A DNA stretch of 64,000 bases from Bryobacteraceae bacterium (lineage in GTDB: Bacteria; Acidobacteriota; Terriglobia; Bryobacterales; Bryobacteraceae): positions 62,001-126,000 of the forward strand of contig JAHDVK010000005.1 of the NCBI GenBank assembly GCA_023384675.1. Direction: 5' to 3'. Positions 10,155 through 18,165 of this stretch are shown here, piece after piece (within the stretch, counting starts at the first letter, position 1; each line of letters begins with the position of its first letter). The position numbers and the translations under genes are program-made. The notes beneath the pieces are model-generated. The model ran no database searches. It was not told where the DNA came from and saw only the letters and a list, made by a program, of their open reading frames with translations.

Positions 10155-11948
10155 TTGCTCCGCTCCATCACGCTCATCCTCGCCTTCGCGGCCTCGGCCG
10201 CCGCTCTCGATGCGGATCGTTTTCGAGACAACGTCCGGCGTCTTTCCGCGCCTGAGATGCGCGGACGGGGGACAGGCACGCCCGAACTCGAGAAGGCCGC
10301 CCGCCTGATCGCCAGCGAATTCAAGAAAGCGGGCGTCCCGCCCGTACCCGGAGCGAAGGATTATTTTCAGCGCTTCGGCGTCACCATCAACGCATCCCTT
10401 GGTCCGGGCAATGCGCTCACCGCGTTCACTCCGCCGGGGAGCAGGCGGCTCAAACTGGGCGAGAGCTTTCAGCCGTTCAATTTCTCCGGCTCCGGGCGGA
10501 TTCAAGGTGACGTGGTCTTCGCCGGCTACGGCATCACCGCGCCCGAATACGGCTACGACGATTACGCCGGTCTCGACGTGGACGGCAAGGTCGTCCTCAT
10601 CGTCCGCCACGAACCACAGGAATTCGACGAATCCAGCATCTTCGCGGGAAAGAACTACACGCGTCACGCGCAGCTCGACAGCAAGGCCGTGAACGCGAAG
10701 ATGCATGGAGCGCGGGCCGTGCTTTTCGTCAACGACGTCCCGAATCACACTGACGCCGATTCGCTCGACCGCTTCTCGCGCAATGTAGGCCCTGCGCACA
10801 CCGATATTCCATTTGTCCAGGTCACCGCCACTGTGGCGGAGCCCTGGCTCGCCTTGGCCAATACGAACTTGAAGGATTGGATCAAGGCGGTGGACGGCGA
10901 CCTCAAACCTCGGTCTATGCCGCTGCCGGGTCTTCGCGTGGAACTCCATGCCGATGTCCGGCTCGAAACCCGCCGGGTGCCCAATGTCGTTGCGTACCTG
11001 CCCGGCGAGACCGATGAACATCTCATCATCGGCGCGCATTACGACCACCTGGGCATGGGCGAGCAGAGTTCCATGTCGCCCAAAGAAGCGGGCAAGGCCG
11101 TCCATCCCGGCGCGGACGACAACGCCAGCGGCACGGCCGGACTGATCGAACTGGCACACTACTTCAGCCGGATGCCCGCCCGGAAACGCGGCATCCTGTT
11201 CATCGCCTTCACCGCCGAGGAGATCGGGCTGCTGGGTTCGGCTCATTATGCGGAGAATCCCCTCCTGCCCCTGGACCGTGCCGTAGCCATGGTGAACATG
11301 GACATGATTGGCCGCATCCAGGATGGGCGCGTGTATGTAGGGGGAACGGGCACCGGCACCACACTTGAAGCGATTCTCGAAGCCGTCAAGCCCTCGCATG
11401 GACTGCGGGTCGAGGCCACCGACCAGGGCGGCTACGGCTCAAGCGATCACATGTCGTTCTACATCAAGCGCGTGCCGGTCTTGTTCTTTTTCAGCGGCAT
11501 CCATAACGACTACCACCGGCCGTCCGATACGTGGGATAAGATCAACCACCACGGAGCGGCCCAACTGCTGGGCCTGATCGGGGACGTGGGCGCGCGCCTG
11601 CTGGCCGCCGAGCAGCGCCCTGAGTATGTCAGGCTGGCCGACACGCGCCCCCAGGCCACCGCCAGCGCGTCGATGGGCGGCGGCGGAGCGTGGTTCGGCA
11701 GCGTTCCGGATATGGCCGCCAACATGGGCGGCTTCCGGCTGGCCGATGTCCGCGACGGCTCCCCCGCTCACAAGGCCGGCCTGCAGCCCGGCGACGTCGT
11801 GATCGAGTTCGGCGGCAAGCCCGTCGCGAGCCTGATGGAGTTCACCTATGTGCTGCGGGCTCACAAGCCAGGCGACACCGTGCTCGTGAAATGGAAGCGG
11901 CACGGGGCGGAGATGGAAGCGGAGGTCACCCTGGCACGGCGGCCCTAG
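10155..11948 (+). CDS. Exported M28-family metallopeptidase with PA and PDZ domains
   Basis: A 597-residue zinc aminopeptidase-like enzyme. Signal peptide MLRSITLILAFAASAAA, a protease-associated domain (about 120-215), then the M28 core: GAHYDHLGMG (zinc His/Asp region), HPGADDNASGTAGLIELA, FTAEEIGLLGSAHYAENP (catalytic Glu pair), MVNMDMIGR (zinc Asp) and the later zinc His in GIHNDYHRPSDTWDKIN. A C-terminal PDZ domain (VRDGSPAHKAGLQPGDVVIE) closes the protein. The start is TTG at 10155, three bases after the DsbA-like stop. Likely role: peptide degradation in the periplasm or outside. No close sugar or regulatory partner. Confidence 0.88.
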   Translation: MLRSITLILAFAASAAALDADRFRDNVRRLSAPEMRGRGTGTPELEKAARLIASEFKKAGVPPVPGAKDYFQRFGVTINASLGPGNALTAFTPPGSRRLKLGESFQPFNFSGSGRIQGDVVFAGYGITAPEYGYDDYAGLDVDGKVVLIVRHEPQEFDESSIFAGKNYTRHAQLDSKAVNAKMHGARAVLFVNDVPNHTDADSLDRFSRNVGPAHTDIPFVQVTATVAEPWLALANTNLKDWIKAVDGDLKPRSMPLPGLRVELHADVRLETRRVPNVVAYLPGETDEHLIIGAHYDHLGMGEQSSMSPKEAGKAVHPGADDNASGTAGLIELAHYFSRMPARKRGILFIAFTAEEIGLLGSAHYAENPLLPLDRAVAMVNMDMIGRIQDGRVYVGGTGTGTTLEAILEAVKPSHGLRVEATDQGGYGSSDHMSFYIKRVPVLFFFSGIHNDYHRPSDTWDKINHHGAAQLLGLIGDVGARLLAAEQRPEYVRLADTRPQATASASMGGGGAWFGSVPDMAANMGGFRLADVRDGSPAHKAGLQPGDVVIEFGGKPVASLMEFTYVLRAHKPGDTVLVKWKRHGAEMEAEVTLARRP

Positions 11949-12027
11949 TACTGGAACCCGGCTGACCCAGCCCATTACCTTTTCTCTCTATTGCCGGGCG
12001 TTCGCTGCCGATACCGTAATAGTAGCC

Positions 12028-12645
12028 ATGCAATTCGACTCCATCCCCGCTGGCCGGGTCTGGCCGTTGCCGCCCATCATCCTCCATCCGTTCGCGGACC
12101 CGGACGGCCCGGACCAATTGGTGGAAAGCTCGCGCGCGCACTTGATGCTGGAAGGCCTGTTGCCCAATGGCGAGCTCACCGCCGAGGAGCTCCAGCGGCG
12201 GTTCCTCTCCGGCCGCCTGACGGAGATCCGGATGCTGTTTTACGTCGGAAAGGATCTGGAACGCTGGGTGGAGCAGTGCGTGGAACTTGTGGAGCGCGAT
12301 GAGGTCCTGAGAGCCTCAGGCGCATCGGCGGGCAGTTTCATGAAGCTGCTGATCGATCACGCCCCGAAGAACGTCCGTGAAAAGCTGGCTCGGTGGGGCG
12401 TGGCCGATTATCGCTCGATCTTCCGCCGCGCCCTGGGATTGAACGCCGTTTTCGCCGAATGCCCCACATTCGAATCGCTGACGCCCGCCTTCGTCCGCTA
12501 CTACTACCGCTACGCCGATCATCTCTACAACTGCCGCCTGCAGACCGAAGAACACGCGGAACTCCCCGCGGCACAATTCCCATTTGACCTGTTCGCTTCC
12601 GGCGAGTACTCAAGGCTGCTGGAACGGGAGTGGGAAGAAATTTAG
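12028..12645 (+). CDS. Conserved-looking hypothetical cytosolic protein
   Basis: A 205-residue soluble, mostly helical protein without signal peptide or membrane segment. It has clusters of aromatic residues (FVRYYYRYADHLYNC) and acidic/basic helices (DLERWVEQCVELVERDEVL). No family is recognised. Codon use (GC-rich third positions) and a clean ATG at 12028 support it as real. It is followed 31 bp later by the LarA-like gene, whose own -10-like element sits in between, so it is probably a separate unit. Confidence 0.65.
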   Translation: MQFDSIPAGRVWPLPPIILHPFADPDGPDQLVESSRAHLMLEGLLPNGELTAEELQRRFLSGRLTEIRMLFYVGKDLERWVEQCVELVERDEVLRASGASAGSFMKLLIDHAPKNVREKLARWGVADYRSIFRRALGLNAVFAECPTFESLTPAFVRYYYRYADHLYNCRLQTEEHAELPAAQFPFDLFASGEYSRLLEREWEEI

Positions 12646-12661
12646 TTCCCTCCCCGCGTGC

Positions 12662-12670
12662 TGTTAGGAT
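12662..12670 (+). promoter_or_regulatory. Extended -10 promoter element of the LarA-like gene
   Basis: TGTTAGGAT ends 6 nt before the ATG at 12677, so the predicted start of transcription coincides with the start codon. No ribosome site lies in the 6 nt gap. Same motif family as at 9214-9222. Confidence 0.42.
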
Positions 12671-12676
12671 AGCGGC

Positions 12677-13939
12677 ATGGCCTTGAGTCCGCTTCTGTTC
12701 GTGCGCCAGCATTTCCCGTCGTACCGCCTCCCCGACGTGGCCGCCGAAGTTTGGCGCCGGATGGACGTGGCGGCGCTGGACCGTGGCCTGGTGCGTGGCT
12801 CCGAGGTTGCCATCGGCGTCGGGAGCCGCGGGATTGCCAATCTGGACAAAATCGTTGGCGCGCTCGTGGGATGGTGGAAAGCCCGCGGAATGCAGCCTTT
12901 TATTTTTCCGGCCATGGGCAGCCACGGCGCGGCCACCGCGCGCGGTCAGGCGGCGGTGCTGGCAAAGTTCGGAGTCACCGCCGAAGCGATGGGTTGCGCG
13001 GTGCGGAGTTCGCTTGCCGTGGACAAGCTGGGATCCACCCCCGAGGGCATCCCCGTGGTCATGGACCGTTTGGCGCACCGCTCCGCGGGCGTCATGCTCT
13101 GCGGGCGCGTGAAATGGCACACCGACTTTGCCGGCGGACTGGAGAGCGGCCTGTTCAAGATGATGGCCATCGGCCTGGGCAAGTTCGCCGGCGCGCAAGT
13201 CTATCACGCACATGGATTTAATCTGGGCCTGGAACGGGTGATCGTCAGCGTTGGCAGGCACATCCTCGGCGCGGGCAAGATCCTTGGCGGCATGGCCATC
13301 CTCGAGGACGCCCACCACGACACCGCGCGGCTGGAGGTGCTGGCGGTGCAGGAGATGGAAGCCCGCGAACGGGAGCTCCTGGCACTGGTGAAGACCTGGA
13401 TGCCCACGATCCCGCTTCCCGAGCTGGATCTCGTCATCGTCAACCAGTTGGGGAAGCCCATCTCCGGCTCGGGCATGGACCCGAAGATCATCAACCGCAA
13501 CGTCAGCGCGGAATATAATCCCTGGCCCGGCGCGCCCCAGATCCGGCGTGTCTACGTGCGAGGACTGCACCCGCTGAGCTATGGCAATGCGGTTGGAATC
13601 GGCCTGGCTGACGCGGTCCACAGCCGGCTGGCACGCCTGGTAAAGCGTGGCCCCACTTATCTCAACGCGCTGACCTCAAACAACCCGGCCGCCGCACGGA
13701 TTCCGCTGAATTATAGCTCCGACTGGAAGTGCCTACAAGCGCTGGCGGCCACGGTCGGGAAACTCGATTCCGCACAGGTCACCGTCGGCTGGATCCACAA
13801 CACGCAGGACTTACGGCGGTTGGCGTTCACGGAGAATCTGCGCGGGGAGATCGGGCAGAGATCGCATCTTGAAATCACGGGCGGGCCGCAGGACTGGCCC
13901 TTCAGTCGCCAGGGCGACTTGCCGGACGATTTGCCTTGA
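12677..13939 (+). CDS. LarA-like (DUF2088-type) protein, possible hydroxy-acid racemase relative
   Basis: A 420-residue protein resembling the N-terminal domain of nickel-pincer lactate racemase LarA and related DUF2088/DUF362 proteins. FIFPAMGSHGAATARGQ corresponds to the conserved G(T/S)H loop. GRVKWHTDFAGGLESGLFKMM matches the PHTDFRGGIESG-like loop. The C-terminal half (DLVIVNQLGKPISGSGMDP) is less like LarA. Without alignment, the residues that hold the nickel pincer cofactor cannot be confirmed. No lar maturation genes (larB/C/E) are nearby. Possible roles are a 2-hydroxy-acid racemase/epimerase or an unrelated function on the same fold. Confidence 0.7.
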   Translation: MALSPLLFVRQHFPSYRLPDVAAEVWRRMDVAALDRGLVRGSEVAIGVGSRGIANLDKIVGALVGWWKARGMQPFIFPAMGSHGAATARGQAAVLAKFGVTAEAMGCAVRSSLAVDKLGSTPEGIPVVMDRLAHRSAGVMLCGRVKWHTDFAGGLESGLFKMMAIGLGKFAGAQVYHAHGFNLGLERVIVSVGRHILGAGKILGGMAILEDAHHDTARLEVLAVQEMEARERELLALVKTWMPTIPLPELDLVIVNQLGKPISGSGMDPKIINRNVSAEYNPWPGAPQIRRVYVRGLHPLSYGNAVGIGLADAVHSRLARLVKRGPTYLNALTSNNPAAARIPLNYSSDWKCLQALAATVGKLDSAQVTVGWIHNTQDLRRLAFTENLRGEIGQRSHLEITGGPQDWPFSRQGDLPDDLP

Positions 13940-13951
13940 CCTAAAAAGCCG

Positions 13952-13982
13952 AAAGGGGCCAGCCATCTGGCTGCCCCCTTTT
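13952..13982. terminator. Bidirectional intrinsic terminator
   Basis: AAAGGGG-C-CAGCCA-TC-TGGCTG-C-CCCCTTT forms a hairpin with a 7 bp outer and 6 bp inner stem separated by one mismatch. It is flanked by A-rich sequence on one side and TTTT on the other. It lies between the convergent LarA-like and Flp pilin genes and could stop transcription from both sides. Confidence 0.8.
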
Positions 13983-14024
13983 GGGTTGCAAAGTTGTGAT
14001 TGGAATGAGCTTGAGCTGCTGGAA

Positions 14025-14222
14025 TTAGCCCTGGGTCGCGGCTTCGCCCATCACGCTCGAAACCTTGTTGAAGATCTGGCGGATGCTCTCGGCCACACCG
14101 GGGACGATCGCGCCAGCCGCAACGGCGACGAAACCGGCCATCAGAGCGTATTCGATGAGGTCCTGACCGCGGGTGTCCTTGATCACCTGCAGCTTCAGAA
14201 TCATGTTGTTCAGCTTTTTCAT
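14025..14222 (-). CDS. Flp/Fap-type pilin subunit
   Basis: A 65-residue type IVb pilin of the tight-adherence (Tad) class. MKKLNNMILKLQVIKDTRG is the basic leader, cleaved after Gly before QDLIEYALMAG; Glu at +5 and Tyr at +6 of the mature pilin are the family signature. A single hydrophobic helix (ALMAGFVAVAAGAIVPGV) follows, then a short Ser/Ala tail. Start at ATG 14222 is supported by AGGAGA 6 nt upstream; the longer in-frame reading is rejected. No tad/cpa assembly genes are in the window, so this is an orphan pilin gene served from elsewhere. Confidence 0.85.
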   Translation of the reverse strand: MKKLNNMILKLQVIKDTRGQDLIEYALMAGFVAVAAGAIVPGVAESIRQIFNKVSSVMGEAATQG

Positions 14223-14342
14223 TTCGTATCTCCTCTCCCTTGGCAGCGTCGTTTTCTTTGCTGCTGGAACCAGAGTAACGGTACGTCCCATCTGATCAAA
14301 TCAGCATGAAACCCTATTTGGGGCCCTAGTTTTGACTCAAAA

Positions 14343-15536
14343 TTAGGACTCGGAGCCTAGGAGTCCTATACGGCGGGCCACCCGCGCCAGGATTTCCACC
14401 GCCTGATCGAGTTGAGCCCGTGTATGAGCCGCGGTCACTATGGCCCGAATGCGCGCCTGGCCTTTAGGCACTGTCGGAAAGCCAATGCCAGTCGCCCACA
14501 AACCCTCTTCGAACAGGGTTGCGGAAAACTCCAACGCGGTTCGCGCCTCGCCTACCAGGATGGGCGTGATCGGGGTTTGCGTCGCACCTGAAGAAAAGCC
14601 TGCATCTTGTAGAGCAGATTGAAAATAACGAGTATTAGACCAAAGCGTCTCGATCCGCTCGGGCTCCTGCTCGAGCAAATCGAAAGCCGCCAGGCAGGCC
14701 GCCGTCACGGCGGGCGGATGCGAGGTGGAGAACAGGAAGGGTCGCGCCCGGTGATAGAGGTATTCGATCAGGTCCTGGCTGCCGCAAACGTAGCCGCCCA
14801 GCGCCCCGATCGCCTTCGACAGCGTGCCGACCTGCACGTGGACGCGCCCGTGCAGACCGAAATGGTCCACCGTTCCACGGCCGTTGCGGCCCAGCACGCC
14901 CGAAGCGTGCGCATCGTCCACCATCATGATCGCGCCATACCGCTCGGCAACTGGGACCAGCGCGTCCAGCGGACCGATATCGCCATCCATCGAAAACACG
15001 CCGTCGCTGATCAGCAGCTTGCGGCCGGGTGTGTCCCTCAGGCCTTCGAGGATCTCCGCCGCGTGGGCGGCGTCCGCATGGCGGAAAACGTGGATTTTGG
15101 CGCGGGAAAGCCGGCAGCCGTCAATGATGGACGCATGATTGAGGGCATCGGAGATGATGTGATCCTCCGGCGTAAGGATCGAACTCACGGTGCCCGCATT
15201 GGCCGTGAACCCGCTTTGAAAGACGACGCACGCCTCGGTGTGCTTGAACGCCGCGATACGGCGTTCCAGCTCCATGTGCATGGCCATCGTTCCCGTGATG
15301 GTTCTCACCGCGCCAGAGCCTACCCCGAACTCGCGGACCGCCCTTTCGGCCGCCTCCTTCAGCTTGGGATGATTGGCGAGGCCCAGATAGTTATTCGAAG
15401 CGAGGTTGATCACCTCGCGGCCATCGGCGCGGCACACGGGCTCGCAGGCCGATTCAAGCTCGCGAAGCCGGAAGTAGGAGCCCGCGGCGCGCAGTTCGCC
15501 GAGCGCTTCGCCGAGATACGCAAGAGGGTTGGCCAT
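14343..15536 (-). CDS. kbl: Glycine C-acetyltransferase (2-amino-3-ketobutyrate CoA ligase)
   Basis: PLP enzyme of the alpha-oxoamine synthase family converting 2-amino-3-oxobutanoate and CoA to glycine and acetyl-CoA. Motifs: NLASNNYLGLANHPKL, the DALNHASIIDGCRLS segment, MMVDDAHASGVLGRNGRG, and the PLP lysine in VQVGTLSKAIGALGGYV. 397 residues, normal length. Related AONS (bioF) would look alike, but the immediately upstream threonine dehydrogenase (6 bp gap) decides for Kbl. The stop overlaps a small hairpin that may end the operon. Confidence 0.9.
   Translation of the reverse strand: MANPLAYLGEALGELRAAGSYFRLRELESACEPVCRADGREVINLASNNYLGLANHPKLKEAAERAVREFGVGSGAVRTITGTMAMHMELERRIAAFKHTEACVVFQSGFTANAGTVSSILTPEDHIISDALNHASIIDGCRLSRAKIHVFRHADAAHAAEILEGLRDTPGRKLLISDGVFSMDGDIGPLDALVPVAERYGAIMMVDDAHASGVLGRNGRGTVDHFGLHGRVHVQVGTLSKAIGALGGYVCGSQDLIEYLYHRARPFLFSTSHPPAVTAACLAAFDLLEQEPERIETLWSNTRYFQSALQDAGFSSGATQTPITPILVGEARTALEFSATLFEEGLWATGIGFPTVPKGQARIRAIVTAAHTRAQLDQAVEILARVARRIGLLGSES
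14345..14367 (-). terminator. Possible intrinsic terminator at the end of kbl
   Basis: Read on the minus strand: AGGACTC, a 9 nt loop, GAGTCCT, then AATTTTG. The 7 bp perfect stem followed by a short T-run overlaps the last codons and stop of kbl. The T-run is short, so efficiency is uncertain. Confidence 0.45.
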
Positions 15537-15542
15537 CGCGCC

Positions 15543-16607
15543 TTAGTCCTCCCAACTCATGACGATTTTCACGGCTTGGCCTTTCTCGAGCAGGTCGAAG
15601 GCGTCACGGTAATCGCGGTAGCTGCATTGATGCGTGATCAGCGGGCGCAGGTCGAGTTTGTGGTCCAACAGAAATCGTTCGCATTGGTACCAGGTCTGGA
15701 ACATCAGCCGCCCGTTGATGCCGCGTACCGTCACGGACTTGAAGATGATCTCCTCGGCAAGATTCAGCCCCACCTGGGTTGGCGGGATGCCGAGCAGCGC
15801 GACATCGCCGCCGGGCCTCACCATCTTGAACGCGGTGTGGATGCCCGCCGCTGAACCGGACATCTCAAGCACGACATCCGCCCCAATGTTATCCGGGGTG
15901 TGATCGAGAAAGCTCTGCTCCCAGCCTTCGGCCCGGGGATCAAAAGCGAAGCCGCTGCCGGTTTGCAGGGCGAGGGTGCGTTTGTGCTCCTGAGGCTCCA
16001 CGGCGAGCACCTGGAGCGCCCCCGCCGCGCGCGCGATCGCGCAGGCCATCAGCCCGATGGCTCCGGCGCCGATCACGGCCACGGTGCGGCCGTTCACCGG
16101 CTGCGCCATCACGGTATGCATGGCGTTGCCGTAGGGGTCGAAAATCGCGGCCACCTCGTGCGGGATGCCCGGCTTCACCCGCCATACATTGACCTGCGGC
16201 ATCGCGATGTAGTGGGCGAAGCAGCCGTCCCGGTCCACGCCGATGATCTTCATCGTACGGCAGATGTGGCCCTGGCCCGTGCGGCAGAAATAGCAATGGC
16301 CGCACCCGATATGGCCTTCGCCGGAGACCACGTCTCCAGGCTTGAACTCCTCCACCGCCTCGCCCACCTTCTCCACCACGCCCATGAATTCGTGCCCCAC
16401 CACCAGCGGCGGCTTCACGCGCCCGGCGGCCCAGGGATCCCATTGCCAGATGTGGACGTCCGTGCCGCAAATACCGGTCTTTTGCACCCGGATCAGCACG
16501 TCGGTCTTGCCAATCTCAGGAATCGGAACCTGCTTGAGGTCCATGCCGCGCGCGCTTTCGGATTTCACCAGCGCGGGCATCGTGGGAGCGGACAGAGACG
16601 GGGTCAT
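15543..16607 (-). CDS. tdh: L-threonine 3-dehydrogenase
   Basis: Zinc medium-chain dehydrogenase oxidising threonine to 2-amino-3-oxobutanoate, the substrate of the downstream Kbl. Catalytic zinc site KTGICGTDVHIW and GHEFMGVVEKVG; structural zinc site GCGHCYFCRTGQGHIC (four Cys); Rossmann motif VAVIGAGAIGLMA. DPYGNAMHTVMAQPV is typical for Tdh. 354 residues from ATG 16607, slightly longer than usual; GGGAG lies about 5 nt upstream, and Met at 16580 is an alternative. First gene of the tdh-kbl operon. Confidence 0.93.
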   Translation of the reverse strand: MTPSLSAPTMPALVKSESARGMDLKQVPIPEIGKTDVLIRVQKTGICGTDVHIWQWDPWAAGRVKPPLVVGHEFMGVVEKVGEAVEEFKPGDVVSGEGHIGCGHCYFCRTGQGHICRTMKIIGVDRDGCFAHYIAMPQVNVWRVKPGIPHEVAAIFDPYGNAMHTVMAQPVNGRTVAVIGAGAIGLMACAIARAAGALQVLAVEPQEHKRTLALQTGSGFAFDPRAEGWEQSFLDHTPDNIGADVVLEMSGSAAGIHTAFKMVRPGGDVALLGIPPTQVGLNLAEEIIFKSVTVRGINGRLMFQTWYQCERFLLDHKLDLRPLITHQCSYRDYRDAFDLLEKGQAVKIVMSWED

Positions 16608-16636
16608 GTAGCTCCCAGTATATCGGGCGGCCTGAC

Positions 16637-16645
16637 TGCTAGAAT
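16637..16645 (+). promoter_or_regulatory. Extended -10 promoter element of the PqaA-like gene
   Basis: TGCTAGAAT ends 22 nt before ATG 16668. A GAAGGG stretch just downstream could serve as a loosely spaced ribosome site. Same TGnTAnnAT pattern as other plus-strand genes here. Confidence 0.4.
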
Positions 16646-16667
16646 CGAAGGGAACCCCGGTAGTCTC

Positions 16668-18068
16668 ATGAAACGCCTGCTCACGATCTCAACTCTCATT
16701 TCGATTTCCGCCTTCGCCCAGGGCCCGCGGGAAACGGCCCTCGATCGCTACGTGAAAGCCCCCGACGCGTCCTTCAAGTTCAGCCTGGTCAACACCGTCC
16801 CCGGCAAGGGCTACACCGCCTATGTCCTCGACATGACCAGCCAGAACTGGCTGAAGCCGGGCGAAGTGGATCGCACCGAATGGCGCCACTGGGTGGTGAT
16901 CGTGAAACCTGATGAATTGAAGCACGAAACCGCCTTGCTGGTGATCGGCGGTGGCAATAACGCCGGCAAACCGCCAGCGGGTGCGGACGAGTTCAGCGCG
17001 AATATCGCGCTAAAGACCAAGTCCGTGGTGGCGGACTTACGCATGGTGCCCAACCAGCCTCTGAGCTTCGATGGCGAATCGCGAAAGCGCAGCGAGGATT
17101 CGATCATCGCCTACACCTGGAAGAAATACCTCGAGACCGGCGATGACCGCTGGCCCGCCCGTCTCCCCATGACCAAGGCGGCCGTCCGGGCCATGGACAC
17201 GGTCACGCAATTCCTCGGCTCGCCCGCGGGCGGCGGCGTGAAAGTGGACAAGTTCGTGGTCACAGGCGGATCCAAGCGTGGCTGGACCACCTGGACGGCC
17301 GCGGTTACCGATCAGCGCGTGGTCGCTATCATGCCCGCCGTGATCGATCTGTTAAATATCGTGCCCTCCTTCATTCACCACTGGCGCGTGTACGGCTTCT
17401 GGGCGCCGGCCGTCGGCGATTACGTCGAACACGGGATCATGGACTGGAACGAAACCGTCGAATACCAGAAGTTGATGAAGATCGTCGAACCGTTTGAGTA
17501 TCGCGAACGCTTGACGATGCCGAAGTTCATCGTGAACTCCACGGGCGATCAGTTTTTCGTGCCGGACTCCTCCCAGTTTTATTTCAAGGAGCTGAAAGGC
17601 GAAAAATACCTCCGCTACGTGCCGAACACCGATCACGGCGTCACACGCCGTTCGGACGCGGGCGACAGCCTCGCCGCTTTCTATGATTCGATCCTGAACA
17701 ACTACAAACGCCCGGAGTTTTCGTGGGAGATCGCGGCGAACGGCGCCATCACGGTCACCACGAAGGACAAGCCCGCGGCAGTCAAGCTTTGGCAGGCCAA
17801 CAATCCCCACGCCCGCGATTTCCGCCTCGAAAAAATTGGGCCCGCCTACCAGTCCGCTGATCTGGCCGAGACAAAACCGGGGGTTTATGTCGCGGCCCCG
17901 CCGAAAGTCGCGCAGGGCTATACCGCGTACTTCGTGGAATTGACTTACCCGACGCCCAGCGGCCTGCGCTGGAAGTTCACCACCGATGTAAAAGTCCTTC
18001 CCGACACCTATCCCTTCCCTGCCCCGGCAGTGAAGACGCCCCCCGGCGCAACCCCGCTCGCGCGATAG
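16668..18068 (+). CDS. Exported PhoPQ-activated pathogenicity-related (PqaA-like) protein
   Basis: A 466-residue alpha/beta-hydrolase-fold protein with signal peptide MKRLLTISTLISISAFAQ. Motifs: LLVIGGGNNAGKPP, VVADLRMVPNQPLSFDGE, and the nucleophile-elbow-like segment FVVTGGSKRGWTTW (GxSxxGW). Later come MPKFIVNSTGDQFFVPD and YVPNTDHGV, which place Asp and His residues where a catalytic triad would be. The PqaA family was named from a Salmonella PhoPQ-regulated gene; the biochemical function is not settled. Here it is a single gene, divergent from tdh. Confidence 0.88.
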   Translation: MKRLLTISTLISISAFAQGPRETALDRYVKAPDASFKFSLVNTVPGKGYTAYVLDMTSQNWLKPGEVDRTEWRHWVVIVKPDELKHETALLVIGGGNNAGKPPAGADEFSANIALKTKSVVADLRMVPNQPLSFDGESRKRSEDSIIAYTWKKYLETGDDRWPARLPMTKAAVRAMDTVTQFLGSPAGGGVKVDKFVVTGGSKRGWTTWTAAVTDQRVVAIMPAVIDLLNIVPSFIHHWRVYGFWAPAVGDYVEHGIMDWNETVEYQKLMKIVEPFEYRERLTMPKFIVNSTGDQFFVPDSSQFYFKELKGEKYLRYVPNTDHGVTRRSDAGDSLAAFYDSILNNYKRPEFSWEIAANGAITVTTKDKPAAVKLWQANNPHARDFRLEKIGPAYQSADLAETKPGVYVAAPPKVAQGYTAYFVELTYPTPSGLRWKFTTDVKVLPDTYPFPAPAVKTPPGATPLAR

Positions 18069-18144
18069 GCGCGGTATCGCAGGAAGCCCCACCGGAAACG
18101 GCCGATTCGCGCTCCTTCGGCTCGCGAGCCGCGATCCGGCCCCA

Positions 18145-18153
18145 TGCTAAAAT
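18145..18153 (+). promoter_or_regulatory. Extended -10 promoter element of valS
   Basis: TGCTAAAAT ends 12 nt before the valS ATG at 18166, with AAGG in between as a minimal ribosome site. The leader would be only about 6 nt. Confidence 0.42.
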
Positions 18154-18165
18154 TCAAGGTTCCCC

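Noticed and set aside
10038-11399. 453-codon minus-strand frame opposite the M28 peptidase
   Set aside because: No recognisable domain and fully antisense to a clear enzyme.
14230-14345. Sigma-54 promoter upstream of the Flp pilin (TGGGACG...GTTAC)
   Set aside because: The GC/GG spacing and -12 element do not fit the consensus well enough.
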